A DNA stretch of 64,000 nt from Isoetes taiwanensis (taxonomy: Eukaryota; Streptophyta; Lycopodiopsida; Isoetales; Isoetaceae): contig JAJEKV010000009.1 of NCBI GenBank assembly GCA_021234155.1, forward strand, positions 8,500,546 through 8,564,545, in the 5' to 3' direction. The notes below the pieces were generated by a model. The model ran no database searches. It was given only the letters and a program-made list of their open reading frames with translations, and was not told the DNA's origin. The first letter of the stretch is position 1; each line of letters starts with the position of its first letter. Both the position numbers and the translations under genes were made by a program. This document shows, piece by piece, positions 44,487-55,992 of this stretch.

Positions 44487-47400
44487 TTGAAGACATCAAG
44501 GTCCCAGCCGATGTACAAGCAGATAAGGAGAGGAGACCGGAAAGGCAGACCCAAGAGAGGGAAGCACAATGACAAACACCTCAACCGACAAACGAGTAGA
44601 ACAGGACACCACCGGCCTATCATCAATCTTCATCAAATGGGAAGAATATTTGGTAACCAACGGCATCAAGAATTTTCTAGGTGTCAACCTCCCGGCTATC
44701 ACGACGAGGTCACATCAGAAAGAGGATCTCGACGCCTTCACCAACTCGACGCCCACGAGTTTCAAATGGAAGAATGCAAGGCAACAAAATACAGGTGCAG
44801 GAACACGTTAGACATCGATGCCGTGTTAGCATCACGAGCTAGGGTCAGAAGGCATAACCTTCCGTCGAGAAGAGAAGTCATGGCGACACAGGAGCGTATA
44901 GGAACCGGAGAGAAGACCACCTCGACTTGCAGCCCAGCAGCTCAAGCAAATGTCAGGCAACGCCAACAAAAGGAGCGACCAAGCTAGGCAACCACAAAGC
45001 ACCTAAGGCTGACCAAGATGAGCTTCCAGCTCCCTTGCACCAGCAGGAGACCACGAGGGGAGGAGACGCATATCAGGGAACATCTCCGACTTGAAGGCCT
45101 ATATCAGCATTAGGGGCAAGATCAAGGAGGAGAATATTCTGCTCGAACAAGAATTCTGGATACAGAAACACCTAGAAACCAAAGGAAGGACGACCTTACT
45201 ACGTCAGCCAAGGAGTGCGAGATTCGAATGGATAGGACCCAAAGGACGGAGGAGACGACCTAGCCAGCAGATACAAATCATGCAAAGGCGACCAGAAGGA
45301 GCCATGGTAGGGACAATAGAGATTACCACACTTCTAGGCACAGGAGAGGCACCTCGGAATGAAGCAAAGCCCAAGCAACAGGAGTCGCACTCAGAAATTC
45401 AACCTGCGGAGGAATGACAATGCCTGCCTACCGACCATGATCTCAGAGCTTCGAAGACATTCAAGAATGCCCAACTGCAACAGCCAGGTGATCCTACTTA
45501 AGCGATCAAAGGCACCGCACATCGGCAACCCTGCAACGACACACTGCATGTAGGGACGTTTGAGCGGTCACCGCATTCCTCACGACGAATATACACATTA
45601 AGGAGGAGCATCTTTCTCAAGGGATCACATCGACGAACACCCTTCGCAACTGGCGTGACGAGCTCGGATCAGACATGAAGCTCAACAATGGTAGCAGCAT
45701 CTCAAGGAATCCTGGAGTCAACCAGAACGAAGAAGATGCAGCAAAACCAAAGGGTCAAATGCGATAGGAGGAGGGGAAACCCTAAAGGAGTATAAACAAT
45801 TAAGTAGATCTTCGTAGTTGTTTTGAAAAAGTCGATGAATTAAAATCCCAATGTAAATACGTATATGTCTATTGTATATCTCGGGTGCTCACAGATACAG
45901 TGGAGAAACATGAGTTTAGAGTCATGTTTTACGGATTTAGCGCTTAGATCAGGAAGCTCCTTCACTTCGACTACCAAAAGAGGAAGCATAGAAGCACAAC
46001 TATAGCCCAAGATCAAAATGGAAGAGCAAGTACGAGGGAGAGAAACGGCCGGAGGCCAAGCAAACCTTCGACTCCAAACACTTCCTAAGTGGCCTGAAGT
46101 AGAAGACAACTCGTCCACCCAATGTCAGAATAAGAGATAATACCGGTCATGTCAAGATCATCAGCGCTGCACCAGGACATCGTCAGGACGCAACACTACA
46201 TCTTGTGGCAGCGGCAACACTTGACGAACTTATGACACGAGTGGCCTCAACAATAGAAGGAGGAACGCCCCGACATCAACGAGCCAACTAAGAAGACAAC
46301 ATCTCGACGACCATAATTCCACCTTGTGGTAATATATGGGAATGCGCTATGACACGTGGATTAGATGGAGATGCACTTACAAAAGGCACCGCGACGAGGA
46401 GATATGCCTTCAACAACTAGGTGATGGCTTCGTCAGGTACTCCTACCAGTAATTAGAAGAGAAGAAGCCGATCATATCTCCGACATGTGGCACGTCAAAC
46501 GCCCAAGGTAGAAGCATTCGACACCTTAACGACAAGGATAGCAACTAAAGCACCTTCGGCAAAAAGAGAGTTCAAGATAATAGCCAGGCTATTCAACGAC
46601 AAGAGCATATCTAAGGCAGGTACTTCTTCAACTCAAGGGTCAAGCTGCGCAGATATAAGGATCCATCATCCCGACAACATCGCCAGCAGGGAGAAGAGCC
46701 ATGAAGCTTTACTTGCCAAAGAGGCCGACATGCATAGAGAGACAAAGGTCAAGAACTGAAAGCTGGAGAAGTGCTAGCAACCGACTTCTTCCACGAGCTC
46801 CCTAGAGGCAACAGGAGGATCAAAACTGACGAGCACAATCAAAGCCACCGGAAGGTACCTCAAGACAAGAAGACAGCATAGCGCTGTGGAATGTGATAAC
46901 GTCCAAGCCATGTGATCGAGGGGATCAAACAAGGAAGTTTGGAAGCTCGATGGAGAAGCAACTAGGCGAGGCGAGCCGATGACTTGCACACGGACTTGCA
47001 TGCAACTTGATGAACCCAAGGATGGACGATTCAAAGAACAATGCGAGAAGAAAAACTCCGTCGGAGTATAACCAAAGGAATCGCGCCTGACCTCAAGAGA
47101 CGCCTCAAATAGCTCCAAGTATCATGAAGGAAGAACAATTACCCGAAAACGGGATCGAGAAGGTGACCGAAATGTCGAAGCATCAACGACAAAGCACACC
47201 TTTAGTTGGAATGTGATGCAAAGCGTGTTGTGCCATAGCCGACAAACATCGGAGGGCCCAAGCATATCAACAAGTTACCCGAGTATGAGCCGACGCACAA
47301 ATAGAAGGATATAGATCATCAACACCATTGCTTGGGGAGGAACACCGATGACATTGCCAAGGAGTAGGTGTGCAACTTGAAGGGAGGCACAAGGGAGACC

Positions 47401-50001
47401 TAATAGCTCTAGTAGTAATTGTAACTATGTAAGCTATATGTTTTGCATGTATAGTTTCCTCGTTATTCCTTCCCTCCCATAGCGCAATGCATCAAAGGAA
47501 GAGATGTCATGCAAGTTGCGGGGGTCAAGCAATCAACATCCTCAACACTCTTGGGCAACACGATAACGACATAAAGACTTCGGCGTATGAGACATCGATG
47601 GAGTCAAGAAACAATATCGGATACGAGTCGCCTTTTTAGCTGCCAAGACAAAAAGTTCAAGATGAAAGATCTTTTCAAATCGCCATCTTCGTGGCTTTTG
47701 AAGAGCGGCATGGAAGATTCAAGTGATCAACTACGCCATCAAAGCCACCAGCAAATGAGAGGCTTCTAACGAACAAAGTCAACCTCTACAAAGGGAGGAG
47801 CCACCGCAAGGAGACCCGGAAGTATCGAGCGACTCGGGAAGAACGCTACCTTGCTACTTCAAGCAGTAACGAGTGGATGAGCTTCTAGCAAGCTCAAGGA
47901 TCTAAGGCCATGGAGCCTAGTAGGTTAAATGTATGGACGGTAACATCCATATTAGGATTAGAAGGCATTTCCGGATATTCTCGCCGAAAGGATTGTCCCA
48001 ATATTGAGCTAAGCGTCAAGGATTGGGAAGGAAATGCATAGGAGTAACTATAATTATACACGATTGTTAACGACATCCAACGTATTGAAACCACTTGGTG
48101 AGATTGATCTCCTCGCTAAGAAGGAATCATTACTAGGATAATTGTTGACCATGTATAAATCTAGTACCTCCAAAAGAATAATCCAACCGAAAAAGAAAAG
48201 AAGTAATCTAACAAGTCCGCCAACTTGTTACGATGACATCAATTCGATTGGTAGGAATATTCCAAGAGCTAAATAACTAAGAAAGGGGAATCTCTAGAAT
48301 ATAAAAAGAATAATACATGTAAGGTACATCTAAAATAAGAATTATAGTAATCAAATAGTCTTTTTGAGACAAAAGGAATTGTCATGATGACAAAACCTTG
48401 TGGTTTAGAATCGCTCTAACTAAGTAGGTAACCCATAACTATATTGAAATAAATGATAACATAATATGTGTATCCATCTTAGATGGTTATATATGTTAGC
48501 TAAGGCTAGTAAATTAATGTGCTAAGTAAGAAGCATATAACCTCTTAAGGGGAGAGAATAGATATGATGTTGTGTACAACGCCATTGAAGGGTGCAGGAC
48601 CATTTTCCTTTCGAAGAAAAAGTGGGAGGGCTCAATCTTATGATTGAACGTCTCGCATCGAATTGACCGACCCAGTAGAATAGAGTTCACTCCCGGCAAT
48701 GGCCGGGCGAATAGAGCGTAAGATAGATAGATAGATAGCTCGGGGAGGCCTTCAACGTCTTGACCGACGCAGAGCTATCTACACCAATGAAGTGGAGCAA
48801 AACTATGGGAGCAATGCAACGACCAAGTCATCTCCAAATTACTCGACGCCCTGGCTCAATGGGTGGATGCATTCTAGCCTAGGTAAAGCGCGACGCATGC
48901 ATTATAAGCTTTAATGTGTCTTATAAATAAGTTAAATATAGATCCTAATAATTGCATGGAATTACCATGCACGATATGTATCATACGGAAATAAGTTAAA
49001 TAACAACGATAATGTGAGGTAGCATGTTAATTAATCCTTCGCAAGGATGCAATTCCTTCCAAGGATAGCCATATGACCTTGGGGTCCTTATAGATATAGA
49101 TAGAAAATAGAATTCAAATATACTTAAGTGCATCTTAGGGATATACTTCCAAGGGTAATGCAGAACCCAAGGAAGAGAATAAGCACATCTAATTCTTGTG
49201 TATGATAATTAAAACCTTGTCTATGTAACAATAGGTCTAAATCAGGGTTATTGTTCAAATAATCGCGATCTAAAAGTCGTTAAATATTGCAAAGCTTAGA
49301 GTAAATATAATTGTACTATCGGAAGTAATGTATCCGATACTATGATAATGTTAATTCATAAATATTACCGTAGGGTAATTATGTTAATCACATGCATTAA
49401 AGGAGCCAGCAAAAATCGGCTCAGGCATGTCGTTTTGTGTGTAGATTAAATGCTTGTATAGTTAAGATTAATCTACGCATGCAACCTATGCTAGGTAGGG
49501 GTTGCATGCGTTGTTACCGATGATGAGACCACTACAGTGATCTCTAGGGCGTGGTGTAATGTCAATGTAGGCATGACCGCGTTTCCGCTTGGACGAGTGG
49601 AAGGTAGATTAGAAAGTCTACTTCTGTCCCACGGAAGTAGACGACCTCGAGAGAAAGGAGGTCATTCAGGAATGCATTGATAGGAAAGGCACCTTTAGCC
49701 CCATATATGCTTTGATAGGAGGAAGCTATCCTTCACGCCCCCACGCGGGAAGGATATCCTCCACGCTGGGCAACTAGAGGTGTAGGCATGAGCGGCATAT
49801 AGGCATATAGGCGCTGTCTCCACGGCCATAATGGAAGATTCACCCTCTTCCTACGCCGGGAGATTAGCCATGCATCCATGTAGATAGGTGGGGTGGTCAC
49901 CATATAACCAAAATTTTATTAATAATTAAAATAGTAATAACGTGGGTCGACACTGCCGGCCAATAGAGCCCCCGAGGGGCAAGGAGGTCGAAATATTTAA
50001 A
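44487..50001 (+). other. Non-coding interior of the LARD-like element
   Basis: From 44487 to about 47900 the DNA is purine-rich, with many short basic frames (longest 44487-44987 and 45091-45417) and no domain. It looks like gag-like or spacer sequence that has lost its frame. From 48000 to 50001 it is AT-rich. A (GATA)n microsatellite lies at 48719-48738. CCACGCGGGAAGGATATCC near 49745 is part of a short local repeat. Confidence 0.55.
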
Positions 50002-50528
50002 GAATTGCAACACAAATTAGTCATAATGTGTTGCAAGGGATGAAGAGTACCTTAGAAGTGTAAATTTTGTATGAAATTGATAAACTTTGATAAACTTAAA
50101 TGTTGTGTTAAGTAAGGTTAATAATTACCTTGCGTAGATTAAGTTATGAAGTGATAAGTTAATTGGGTAATGAAATAGTACAAGAATGTCTTAAACATTA
50201 CCTTAGAGTAATTCTAATAATTAAGATAGTAAGTATGCAATTATAGATATTGTAAAATTAATGCAGATTTTTAAGGTCAGGGACTTGCAACACAAATTTT
50301 GTTGGAATGTGTTGCAAGGAATGAAGAGTACCTTAAATAATAATTGTATATGAAAGTGTTAAATTGTGATAAACTAAATGTTATAATAACGAGGACTAAT
50401 AAGTACCCCGCTTAATAGAAGTTACGAATTGACAAGTTATTTGATAATGTAATGGCGTAATAATAATTTAAAAATATTACCTTAAGGTAATCTTAATAAA
50501 TGTGTAAGTATAATAGTAGTATATCGTT
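50002..50528. repeat. About 270-bp duplication before the 3' LTR
   Basis: 50002-50281 and 50282-50528 share TTGCAACACAAATT, AATGTGTTGCAAGG, ATGAAGAGTACCTTA, GATAAACT and ATATTACCTTA-type blocks in the same order. Identity is about 70 percent, so the duplication is old. Confidence 0.7.
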
Positions 50529-50607
50529 ATGCATCGGGTTGATTGCGGGTTAGGAAGATTCCAAGGTGGGGAGACCCCACGATCTTTGCGGACAAAGATC
50601 ATTTCAA

Positions 50608-50619
50608 GGTGGGGGAGAA
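50608..50619 (+). other. Polypurine tract
   Basis: GGTGGGGGAGAA ends exactly where the 3' LTR begins with TGTGGCG. This is the plus-strand priming site of the element. Confidence 0.9.
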
Positions 50620-52230
50620 TGTGGCGTTCCAAAGACGATTATACACGGTCCCGTGACGATATCTTGCATTGTCTCAAATCACGCCATTACACGCCCTCCA
50701 ACCGACGTGTCTGTACGCGTAGCCAGTGAGTAGCCCTAGGGGCAACTTGCTAGGTATGTGCATTTCTTATTAATGTGCACATGCACATTTATTAAGGTGC
50801 ACACATTTCCATGTGGGCACATTTAGGTGCACACATTTCCATGTAGGCACATTTGGCCACCTAGCCATTAAAGGCAAGTGGGCCCATTTCCAATTATCCC
50901 ACATGCCTAAAGGGATAATTGGAAACCCTAAGCCCCAACCCTTGCCTATTTAAGTAGAAGAACCCTAACTTGCCCATTTTTCGTTCCTAGGGTTTTAGAG
51001 CTCGCTTTGGCTGCTCTAGGAGTCAAAACCGCCTCCCGCACTCTACCCTCGAGAGAATGACACCATTAGTTTCCCTTGATTCGAAAGCAGTTCAAAGAGG
51101 ATGGTCGAACTCAGTCGAGGAGGAGCAACTCATGGATCAGGTATGTAGTCGATTTAATGGTCTAAACCGCTTTCCACCACTTTATCGAAGGGGTTTAGCC
51201 TATTAAATCGCCTTTAGCAGCTATCTAGATCTCTAGATGAGTAGATACTGGACTCTAACTAAAGAACCTAACTCTATGATATAGATTAGATCTATGTTCT
51301 TTAGTTCTTCCGTGATGTATATGGATGATGTATCTCTGTGAACTCCTTGTATTGGGAAGGGGGTAGAGACTTCAAGCTTGGTAGTAGATGCTCCTAGATT
51401 AGCCTCTCTAGCACACCATAGATTCGCCCATTGTACAAGAACCACACCGGTTGTGGGGTGAAGGGGCCAGACCGCTAAGAAGGAGGTTCGTGTTCGACTC
51501 TTGAACGATCCCTCCGGTGTGTAAGGCCTACCGGGGATCATTGTGACTAGGTCTAATGGCTTACCACCGAGTGTGGGTAAGGCATGGGCTCGACACCCGT
51601 GAAGTGGTGTTCATGACTTTCCAAAGGGTTCAATCCGAATACGGGCAAAGGGCCCTCTAGTCACCTTGAGTCGGCATGTAGATCTCTCGGAGGGAGTGAT
51701 CCCTACCGCCCCATCGAATCGGGATGATGACCCCGTGAGTAGCCCTTTTGGCTATGCATCCGGCGGGCTACGATCCAGTCCCGACACTTTTCAAATTACT
51801 CGCAAAGTGTGCAACGGGAGGGGCGGATGGAGGGACAACCCTATGCCATGTTCTTATGCCAGCCAAATCCATTGCCATGAATTCATGCGCAATGAACTCG
51901 AGACCCAAGCCGCCGGGTCATCCCTTTGAGTCCGAGCCTTGGGTAGGATTCCCTATGTGATGTGCCGATCTTTGTCTATGCAGATATGTGGAGGACCATC
52001 CTTCGTGATGGTCATATGATGTTGATGTATGTACTACCGACATGTATGTTTACGCTCAAGCCTAGGTAGGCCCCGAGGGAGACAGGTAAAGGACCCCTTC
52101 ATTCTTCCCAATCGGAACTCTTCAAGGTTGCGGATACGTGGAGGGCCCTATATTAGCATGGAGCTGGTATGGGGGATGAACTCCTGTTTGTATACGGTGA
52201 GTGCACCGTATATGAGTAGGGGACGTCACA
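50620..52230 (+). repeat. 3' LTR
   Basis: The 1,611-bp LTR is collinear with the 5' LTR over its whole length. It starts TGTGGCGT and ends GGGGACGTCACA. The probable TATA box, CTATTTAAG, is at 50946-50954. Differences from the 5' LTR are scattered short replacements and small indels. Confidence 0.93.
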
Positions 52231-52286
52231 ACAACCTAGATGTGATGTCTAGTTTATCAATGGCCCCTAATGGTCTGCGTTCATGG

Positions 52287-52360
52287 TGATCGTGAGCCGA
52301 AAGTGGTCGAGACCATTGGATATGGATGTCCCCCGCCCGTACAAAACCCACTGGTTATCA
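52287..52360 (+). repeat. tRNA-like cassette 1 (decayed)
   Basis: TGATCGTGAGCCGAAAGTGG is a decayed A box region. GACCATTGGATATGGATGTC and CAAAACCCACTGGTTATCA match the better copy at 52693. It lies 57 bp after the end of the LARD-like element. Confidence 0.45.
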
Positions 52361-52603
52361 TTGCGTGACGCGAGACATACATAGGACGTTAATAATGCAC
52401 GTCCATAAATTAAAATCCCTTAAGGGATGTCGTGCAGCCACCAGTACAACATGGTGTCACTGAGGTATGTTATCCTTGCTTTTCAAATAAATATGTGCAG
52501 TATGTATGTGCATATTCTTCAAGCTTGTGCAATAGACGGTGTGCTATATAGTTACTATGTGATTCCCCTTATAGTTACAAGTTTGGAAGAAAAGCTTAAC
52601 GCA

Positions 52604-52673
52604 TGATAGTCTAGTGGTTAGGCTATTGGTTACAGGTGTGCCCCGCCCAAGCTCAAATCCCATTGTCTATCAT
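52604..52673 (+). repeat. tRNA-like cassette 2
   Basis: TAGTCTAGTGGTTAGGCTAT is an A-box-like D arm and AGCTCAAATCCC a B-box-like T arm. The shared middle is GGTGTGCCCCGCCC. It is not a functional tRNA: stems are poorly paired. Confidence 0.5.
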
Positions 52674-52692
52674 TGGGTGGCATGAATGATGG

Positions 52693-52763
52693 TGATCATA
52701 GCCGAGTGGTTAGACCATTGGATACGGGTGTGCCCCGCCCAGGTTCAAAACCCACTGGTTATT
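52693..52763 (+). repeat. tRNA-like cassette 3
   Basis: TAGCCGAGTGGTTAGACCA fits the pol III A box, and GGTTCAAAACC fits the B box about 40 bp later. The total length of about 71 nt is that of a tRNA. Acceptor pairing is weak, so it is more likely a tRNA-derived SINE head or tRNA pseudogene than a working tRNA gene. Confidence 0.55.
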
Positions 52764-52804
52764 ATTGCATGACATGATTAATAAAGTGAATGGGACTAGG
52801 TGAG

Positions 52805-53019
52805 AAAATGCAGGTTCAACTCCTGCAGGTTCTAGCACGTGGATACGAGATGATGATGAGACACTCCTTTTTTCTGATATCTCAGTGAAGATAAATGCTT
52901 TTTTGATTTAATGCAAAACATCTTTTGTAACAAGTCGTTATGATCAATATTCTTCTATCGTGCAGGCACTGAACACAAGGCAACAAAATGCAGGTTCAAA
53001 TTCTGCATGTTCTAGCATG
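52805..53019. repeat. Repeated T-arm-like block
   Basis: AATGCAGGTTCAACTCCTGC at 52808 and AATGCAGGTTCAAATTCTGC at 52988 are followed in both places by a GTTCTAGCA block. GGTTCAA is B-box-like. They are 180 bp apart in direct orientation. Confidence 0.6.
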
Positions 53020-53028
53020 CATAGACGA

Positions 53029-54831
53029 GTTGGGGAAGAGAAACGTTCGCGGCGGCCTTGGCCGCCGCGATAAGTTTCTTGTACCAATAATGCATATTTG
53101 ATATGTGTCGAAGTTATAAAAATCTCATGACAAAAGCAAAGGGCATAGATTTTTGTGAGGGTTTCTAGAAGAGGCAGCACGAGCAATTTCTTGGCAGTTT
53201 TGCTGGCTAAACTCTAGAGCATCATATCTCGGGGACAGAGATCCTTTTACTTTTTTTGAAAGGCTTATATAAGACTTTTGGATTGGGTCTGTTCAGGCTG
53301 AAATTCATCCATATGTGGGAGATATCACAGAAAGAGTGGTGATAGGTCAAAATTGACTGCATTATGTATCTTTTTGTATAGTTTGATTCCTGGAGCTGGG
53401 AGCTGAAAGGAGGGATATTTTTGGAAGAAAGAGAGCTATAAAATGCCAAGGAACCATTCTTGAAGCGGTTCTCAGGTGGATGGTGAAGTCTTACACTATG
53501 GTTTCTTTTCAATTGCCTGAGTGATGTTCTTGGTTTATATTGGAAGGCTTTTCTTTCGAGTTACTTGATATTGATGGTGATTGATTGAGAAATCAATGAT
53601 GGATAGGAAAATGAATCATGTTGAATGTTAGTAAGTAGAATAGATGCATCTTGGCACATAGAATTAATAAAGACAAATTAAAGCTAAGGAAATCATATGA
53701 CATAGTCATGTGGGACACTATTTCTCTATGGGGAGAAAGGTTTTGTGAAGCTTATAGGCTAAGAATATGGCTACAGCATGGAGTCATTGTGGGACTAATA
53801 AAATTATAAGATATGAAATGGATTAAATATTGACGCATAGCTAGTGGATTCAACTCCTACGTTAAGATAAGGTGTTACATTGCTAATCAAAGGAATGGTT
53901 CTATAAGGACATTGCATGTGATCATGGAACTATATAGAGATATTGTGTGTGATAATTTGTTATGTAAAGTTGTGCACGGACATAATAGCAGCCCAGAATG
54001 AGCTTTCCTTATGGGGAAATGTGAGTATTTCTATAAACTCCTTATGAAGTATTGAACTAGATACGTAAATCTATAGATAATACATCCTGATACTTTTAGT
54101 GGCTTGTATGTAAGAATCGCATAAATATAGTGACAATTAATGGTATATTTATAGTTCTAGTACTACTTGAATGGATACTCTATGGATATGTTGATATATA
54201 TGGTCTCTTGGATCTTGTACTTAAATGTTTCATGAAAGTTATACCTTTTCATTTGAGATACACATTCATGATGCTAGTATCACATGAAACTAGTACGTGC
54301 TTGTATGATTCTTGTATGATGATGTTACAAGCTAGCATTGTTAATATTTGATGATCATAATATATAATTGCATGGTTATGCACATGGATATGCTAGTTCT
54401 AGCTATGTCATGTATATGCTATCATATCATGGAATTGATGATGACTCTGACAAGTGGAATATGCGTTGATGATGCATGAGTGCATATTCTCTTGAGCCGG
54501 TGTTGCCCCCAAAGGGCAACATGCTAATTATTTGGTCTATGCCTGAAGACTAGCCCAAAGTTTGGAAGACCTCGGTAGGCAACATTGGTATAAAGGTCTA
54601 AAGAAGTTCATCATCAAGGTCAAGTTAAGGCACTCAAAGTCAAACTTTCTTAAGTGGTATTTATTCATGGTCAAATATTTGATCAAAGGCATATTCTAGA
54701 AGATCCAGGGTTAACAATATTGGAAGACACTCATTTGAAGTTTGGAAGTTAGAGTTTGGAAGACAAATTACAAAGTACAAAAAAATTTATCGAGGCAGCC
54801 AAGGCCGCCGCGAACATCTCTCTTCCCTAAC
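53029..54831. mobile_element. 1.8-kb element with 49-bp terminal inverted repeats
   Basis: GTTGGGGAAGAGAAACGTTC and the rest of the arm to 53077 pair with 54783-54831 (reverse complement starts GTTAGGGAAGAGAGATGTTC), with about six mismatches. Each arm contains an inner GC-rich palindrome; at the left it is perfect, CGCGGCGGCC / GGCCGCCGCG around TT (53048-53069). The interior is AT-rich and has no recognised transposase; frames at 53222-53512 (minus) and 54130-54351 (plus) are unassigned. No clear target duplication was seen. Confidence 0.6.
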
Positions 54832-54969
54832 TTACTCCTGCAAAGGGGGATTTGTATATCTTGGAATGGTGTGAAACCCAATAGAAGAAAGGAAAATATA
54901 TCATGTTGTTTCCACATGCATACACCGAAATAAATGTCTGCAATGAGCACGTATCCTCTACCATAATAT

Positions 54970-55405
54970 GTAGCAAAATAACAGGGGGTTCCAGGGGATT
55001 TGATATGGATGTAAAAAATGACACTCCCTGAAACTATAGACCATATATCCCTAAAACAATTGAATCAGTTGTTATAAAAAAAATATAGATTCAAGATAAA
55101 AAATAATTACATTGGCTCACTGGGTTTATTGGTTAAAGTAGTCTTATTAGGACATTGAGTTATTTTGGTAGAGGTTTGAGCCCCTGTATTTCATATTCTA
55201 AAATCTTAGGCAAAGCCGTATAGAGGTTCGATATTCCCTCAAAACCTTAGGGGCAAAATCGTATTTCATATTTCAAAATCATAGGCGCCTCCAATCATAA
55301 ATGATTATAAGCGAAACGAGAGGTGCTCACAGGCCCCAGCATACGATCTGGGCCGTAGAATCGACGAATCCGACGACTGTGGTAGTCCAAGGTGCACCTC
55401 GTTTC
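54970..55405 (+). mobile_element. SINE-like repeat, copy 1
   Basis: This copy has TGGCTCACTGG at 55113 (A-box-like) and GGTTTGAGCCC at 55172 (B-box-like), 59 bp apart. Conserved flanks follow: CATATTTCAAAATCATAGGC, AATCATAAATGA, CGAAACGAGAGG and GATCTGGGCCGTAG. It is related to the two copies at 60718-61470. It contains an extra block repeating AAACCTTAGG. Confidence 0.6.
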
Positions 55406-55900
55406 GAAACATAAGTTTTCTAAGTGTACATCAACATAAGTTCATGAGACATCAAAGTGGAGATGGCTGACTACTGTTGAGAATTTGTTGTCATCTTCAA
55501 ATGTTTGAAGGTTGAACCTGGCTAAACCTAGTATTTATGTCAGCTTGAAACGTTAGAAGGTTGAGCTTTAGGAGAATGACAATGGTGTAATAGAATGGGG
55601 ACCATTCTTGCTGCCCTCTGACTTCAAGAATCCGGAGCATTGTTTAGCTGTGACTAAATTCCTTACGTCATGGGGACAGCAAAAATGGATGTCCCCATTC
55701 TGTTCTACGACATCAAGCGAAGGTTAAAATGTCAAGAAAAGGTCATCGGATTCTACCGATTTCTTCAAGGTGTCTTTTCATTCTTGATTAGAATGGTTCA
55801 AGAATCTCCAAGAACGTTGGCCCACTTTGCTTGACATATATCTTGTATGGTCTTCTCTATGATAGAAACCATGTTCTACATGTGAAGGAGCCAAGAATGC

Positions 55901-55992
55901 AGGCTAAAGAAGAATTCACAAGGAAAGAATAATATGCATGGATATAAGGCTAAAGAAGAATTCACAAGTAAAGAAGAATATGCATGGACAGT
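55901..55992. repeat. 46-bp tandem duplication
   Basis: AGGCTAAAGAAGAATTCACA and the sequence to ATGCATGGA occur twice back to back. Confidence 0.9.

Larger units (their letters stand above)
40766..52235 (+). mobile_element. 11.5-kb LARD-like LTR retrotransposon
   Basis: Two long direct repeats, 40771-42377 and 50620-52230, are the LTRs. They begin TGTGACGT and TGTGGCGT, and the right one ends ACGTCACA, the exact inverse of TGTGACGT. ACAAC stands directly before (40766-40770) and after (52231-52235), a perfect 5-bp target duplication. A primer-binding site follows the 5' LTR and a polypurine tract precedes the 3' LTR. The 8.2-kb interior encodes no readable protease, RT, RNase H or integrase. 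This is the definition of a large retrotransposon derivative, which must borrow proteins from an autonomous relative. Orientation is plus. Confidence 0.9.

Noticed and set aside
44487-45417. Basic ORFs in the LARD-like interior as Gag
   Set aside because: No zinc knuckle or capsid-like segment is visible and neighbouring frames are broken; too weak to call.
52604-52763. Functional tRNA genes
   Set aside because: A- and B-box matches are present, but acceptor and T stems pair poorly, so working tRNAs are unlikely.
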